In this document: in pieces, positions 62,977 to 64,000 of the stretch
Layout of the letters: every line of letters starts with the position of its first letter
Numbering within the stretch: the stretch's first letter is position 1
Assembly (NCBI GenBank): GCA_023409265.1
Contig: JAEYHZ010000022.1
Location: 558,001-622,000, forward strand
DNA: 64,000 nt
Source of the DNA: Bacillota bacterium
GTDB lineage: Bacteria > Bacillota > Clostridia > Acetivibrionales > DSM-1351
Direction of reading: 5' to 3'
The notes under the pieces: model-generated
The model's input: only the letters and a program-made list of their open reading frames with translations
What the model was told of the DNA's origin: nothing
The model's database searches: none
Position numbers and translations under genes: made by a program

Positions 62977-64000
62977 TTATACTTTAAACTCCTGAGGTTT
63001 CTCATCAGTCAAACCAAAGTGGAACAACAGCACCTGAACAATTCTTTCGGAGGCATGCCCATCACCGTATGGATTAACCGATTTAGCCATCTTCTCATAA
63101 TCTGCCTTATCATCAAGAAGTTTTGAGGCATGCTCCACAATTTCCTCCTGAACGGTCCCTGCCAGCCTTACAGTTCCTGCTTTGACAGCCTCCGGTCTCT
63201 CTGTTTCCTTTCTGAGCACCAGAACAGGTTTGCCAAGTGTAGGAGCTTCCTCCTGGATTCCACCGGAGTCTGTCATTATAAGGTATGAGCGTGCCATCAG
63301 ATTATGCATGTCCTGTACATCTAAAGGCGGTATAAGATGTACTCTTTCCCTGTTGCCGAGAATTTCTTTTGCGGTCTCCTGAACTGCAGGATTAAGGTGT
63401 ACAGAGTAAACAACTTCAACATCCTTGTAATTGTTAACGATGGTTGCAAGAGCCCGGCAGATGTTACGGAGCGGCTCCCCAAGATTTTCTCTTCTGTGGG
63501 CCGTTACAGCTATAATCCTCTTGTTTTCAAAGTCTATATTTCTCAAAGCTTCACATTCAAAGGTATAGTTATCTTTAACAGTAGTCTTTAGGGCATCATT
63601 TACAGTATTACCTGTAACATAGATAGTATCTTCGTTAACACCTTCATTTAGCAGATTGGCTTTATTTGTTTCGGTCGGAGCCAGATGAATATCCGCCATG
63701 GCACCGGTAAGCTTTCTGTTCATCTCCTCCGGATATGGAGAATACTTGTCAAAGGTTCTCAAACCCGCTTCCACATGTCCCACTGCCACCTGCTTGTAAA
63801 ATGCCGCAAGGCTTCCCACGAAGCATGTTGTAGTATCCCCGTGTACCAGAACTATGTCGGGTTTTTCCTTATTTATAACATTTTCCAGACCCTCAAGGGC
63901 TCTGGTTGTAATGCCTGTCAGAGTCTGCCTGCTCTGCATTATATTAAGATCATGCTGAGGAACTATCTCAAACATTTTCAGAACCTGATCCAGCATCTCT
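62977..64000 (-). CDS. wecB: Non-hydrolysing UDP-GlcNAc 2-epimerase, N-terminus cut by window edge
   Basis: The frame continues past the right edge (Glu codon before the first visible Met), so about 35-40 N-terminal residues are missing. It interconverts UDP-GlcNAc and UDP-ManNAc for wall or surface polymers. Landmarks are VLVHGDTTTCFVGSLAAFY, VGHVEAGLRTFDKYSPYPEE, AVTAHRRENLG and LIMTDSGGIQEEAPTLGKPV, all typical of this family. It ends at a terminator. ManNAc is a common component of the wall polymers that bind SLH domains, a possible but unproven link. Confidence 0.93.
   Translation of the reverse strand, partial: EMLDQVLKMFEIVPQHDLNIMQSRQTLTGITTRALEGLENVINKEKPDIVLVHGDTTTCFVGSLAAFYKQVAVGHVEAGLRTFDKYSPYPEEMNRKLTGAMADIHLAPTETNKANLLNEGVNEDTIYVTGNTVNDALKTTVKDNYTFECEALRNIDFENKRIIAVTAHRRENLGEPLRNICRALATIVNNYKDVEVVYSVHLNPAVQETAKEILGNRERVHLIPPLDVQDMHNLMARSYLIMTDSGGIQEEAPTLGKPVLVLRKETERPEAVKAGTVRLAGTVQEEIVEHASKLLDDKADYEKMAKSVNPYGDGHASERIVQVLLFHFGLTDEKPQEFKV

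Overview
This window looks like the chromosome of an AT-rich, spore-forming, motile anaerobic Firmicute of class Clostridia. Gene content and style are closest to the Ruminiclostridium / Clostridium cellulolyticum group. This is inferred from spoIID and spoIIQ, MotAB with a chemoreceptor, an F-type ATP synthase operon in Firmicute order, strong GGAGG ribosome sites, and many SLH-domain surface proteins. No tRNA, rRNA, CRISPR array, prophage or transposase gene is visible. Nearly all genes are on the minus strand; a chemoreceptor and motAB are the exceptions.

Layout, left to right (minus-strand transcription runs right to left). (1) 1-6.6 kb is a surface polysaccharide operon: a LoaP-type NusG paralogue, a chain-length/tyrosine-kinase pair, a flippase, a pyruvyl-transferase-family protein, an O-antigen-ligase/polymerase-like protein and a hexapeptide acyltransferase cut by the window edge. 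(2) 6.9-13.4 kb holds an exported S41 protease and two SLH proteins, with a divergent chemoreceptor after them. (3) 15.6-20.2 kb holds argS with a DUF1934 gene, ddl and a ferritin-like gene. (4) 20.5-25.6 kb holds a GH38 alpha-mannosidase, an AraC regulator, and the frameshifted tail of a sugar ABC permease, suggesting an eroded sugar-use locus. (5) 25.6-29.9 kb is the conserved ywmB-murA-spoIID-spoIIQ cluster. (6) 30.1-51.8 kb is about 22 kb of four large SLH proteins, one of 3305 residues. (7) 52.2-59.8 kb is the complete atpIBEFHAGDC operon. (8) motAB, a TrmB/GNAT pair and wecB finish the window.

In Bacillus subtilis the atp operon lies close to ywmB-murAA-spoIID-spoIIQ. Here the same order and strand are kept but split by the SLH block, as if surface-protein genes had been inserted into a conserved neighbourhood.

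The most interesting signals are non-coding. An exact GCCGATAT box, like the -10 element of the flagellar sigma factor SigD, precedes three separate SLH transcription units; one copy has a complete TAAA-N15-GCCGATAT match. Three families of short palindromic repeats are present. R1 has four copies, three of them just upstream of start codons. R2 has two copies of exactly 162 bp, one inside the atp operon. R3 has three copies and places the ribosome-binding sites of ddl and atpC inside a predicted stem. The 3305-residue protein carries 13 tandem units of about 106 residues that match no family I can name. All functional statements are by recognition of sequence features; no database search was run.
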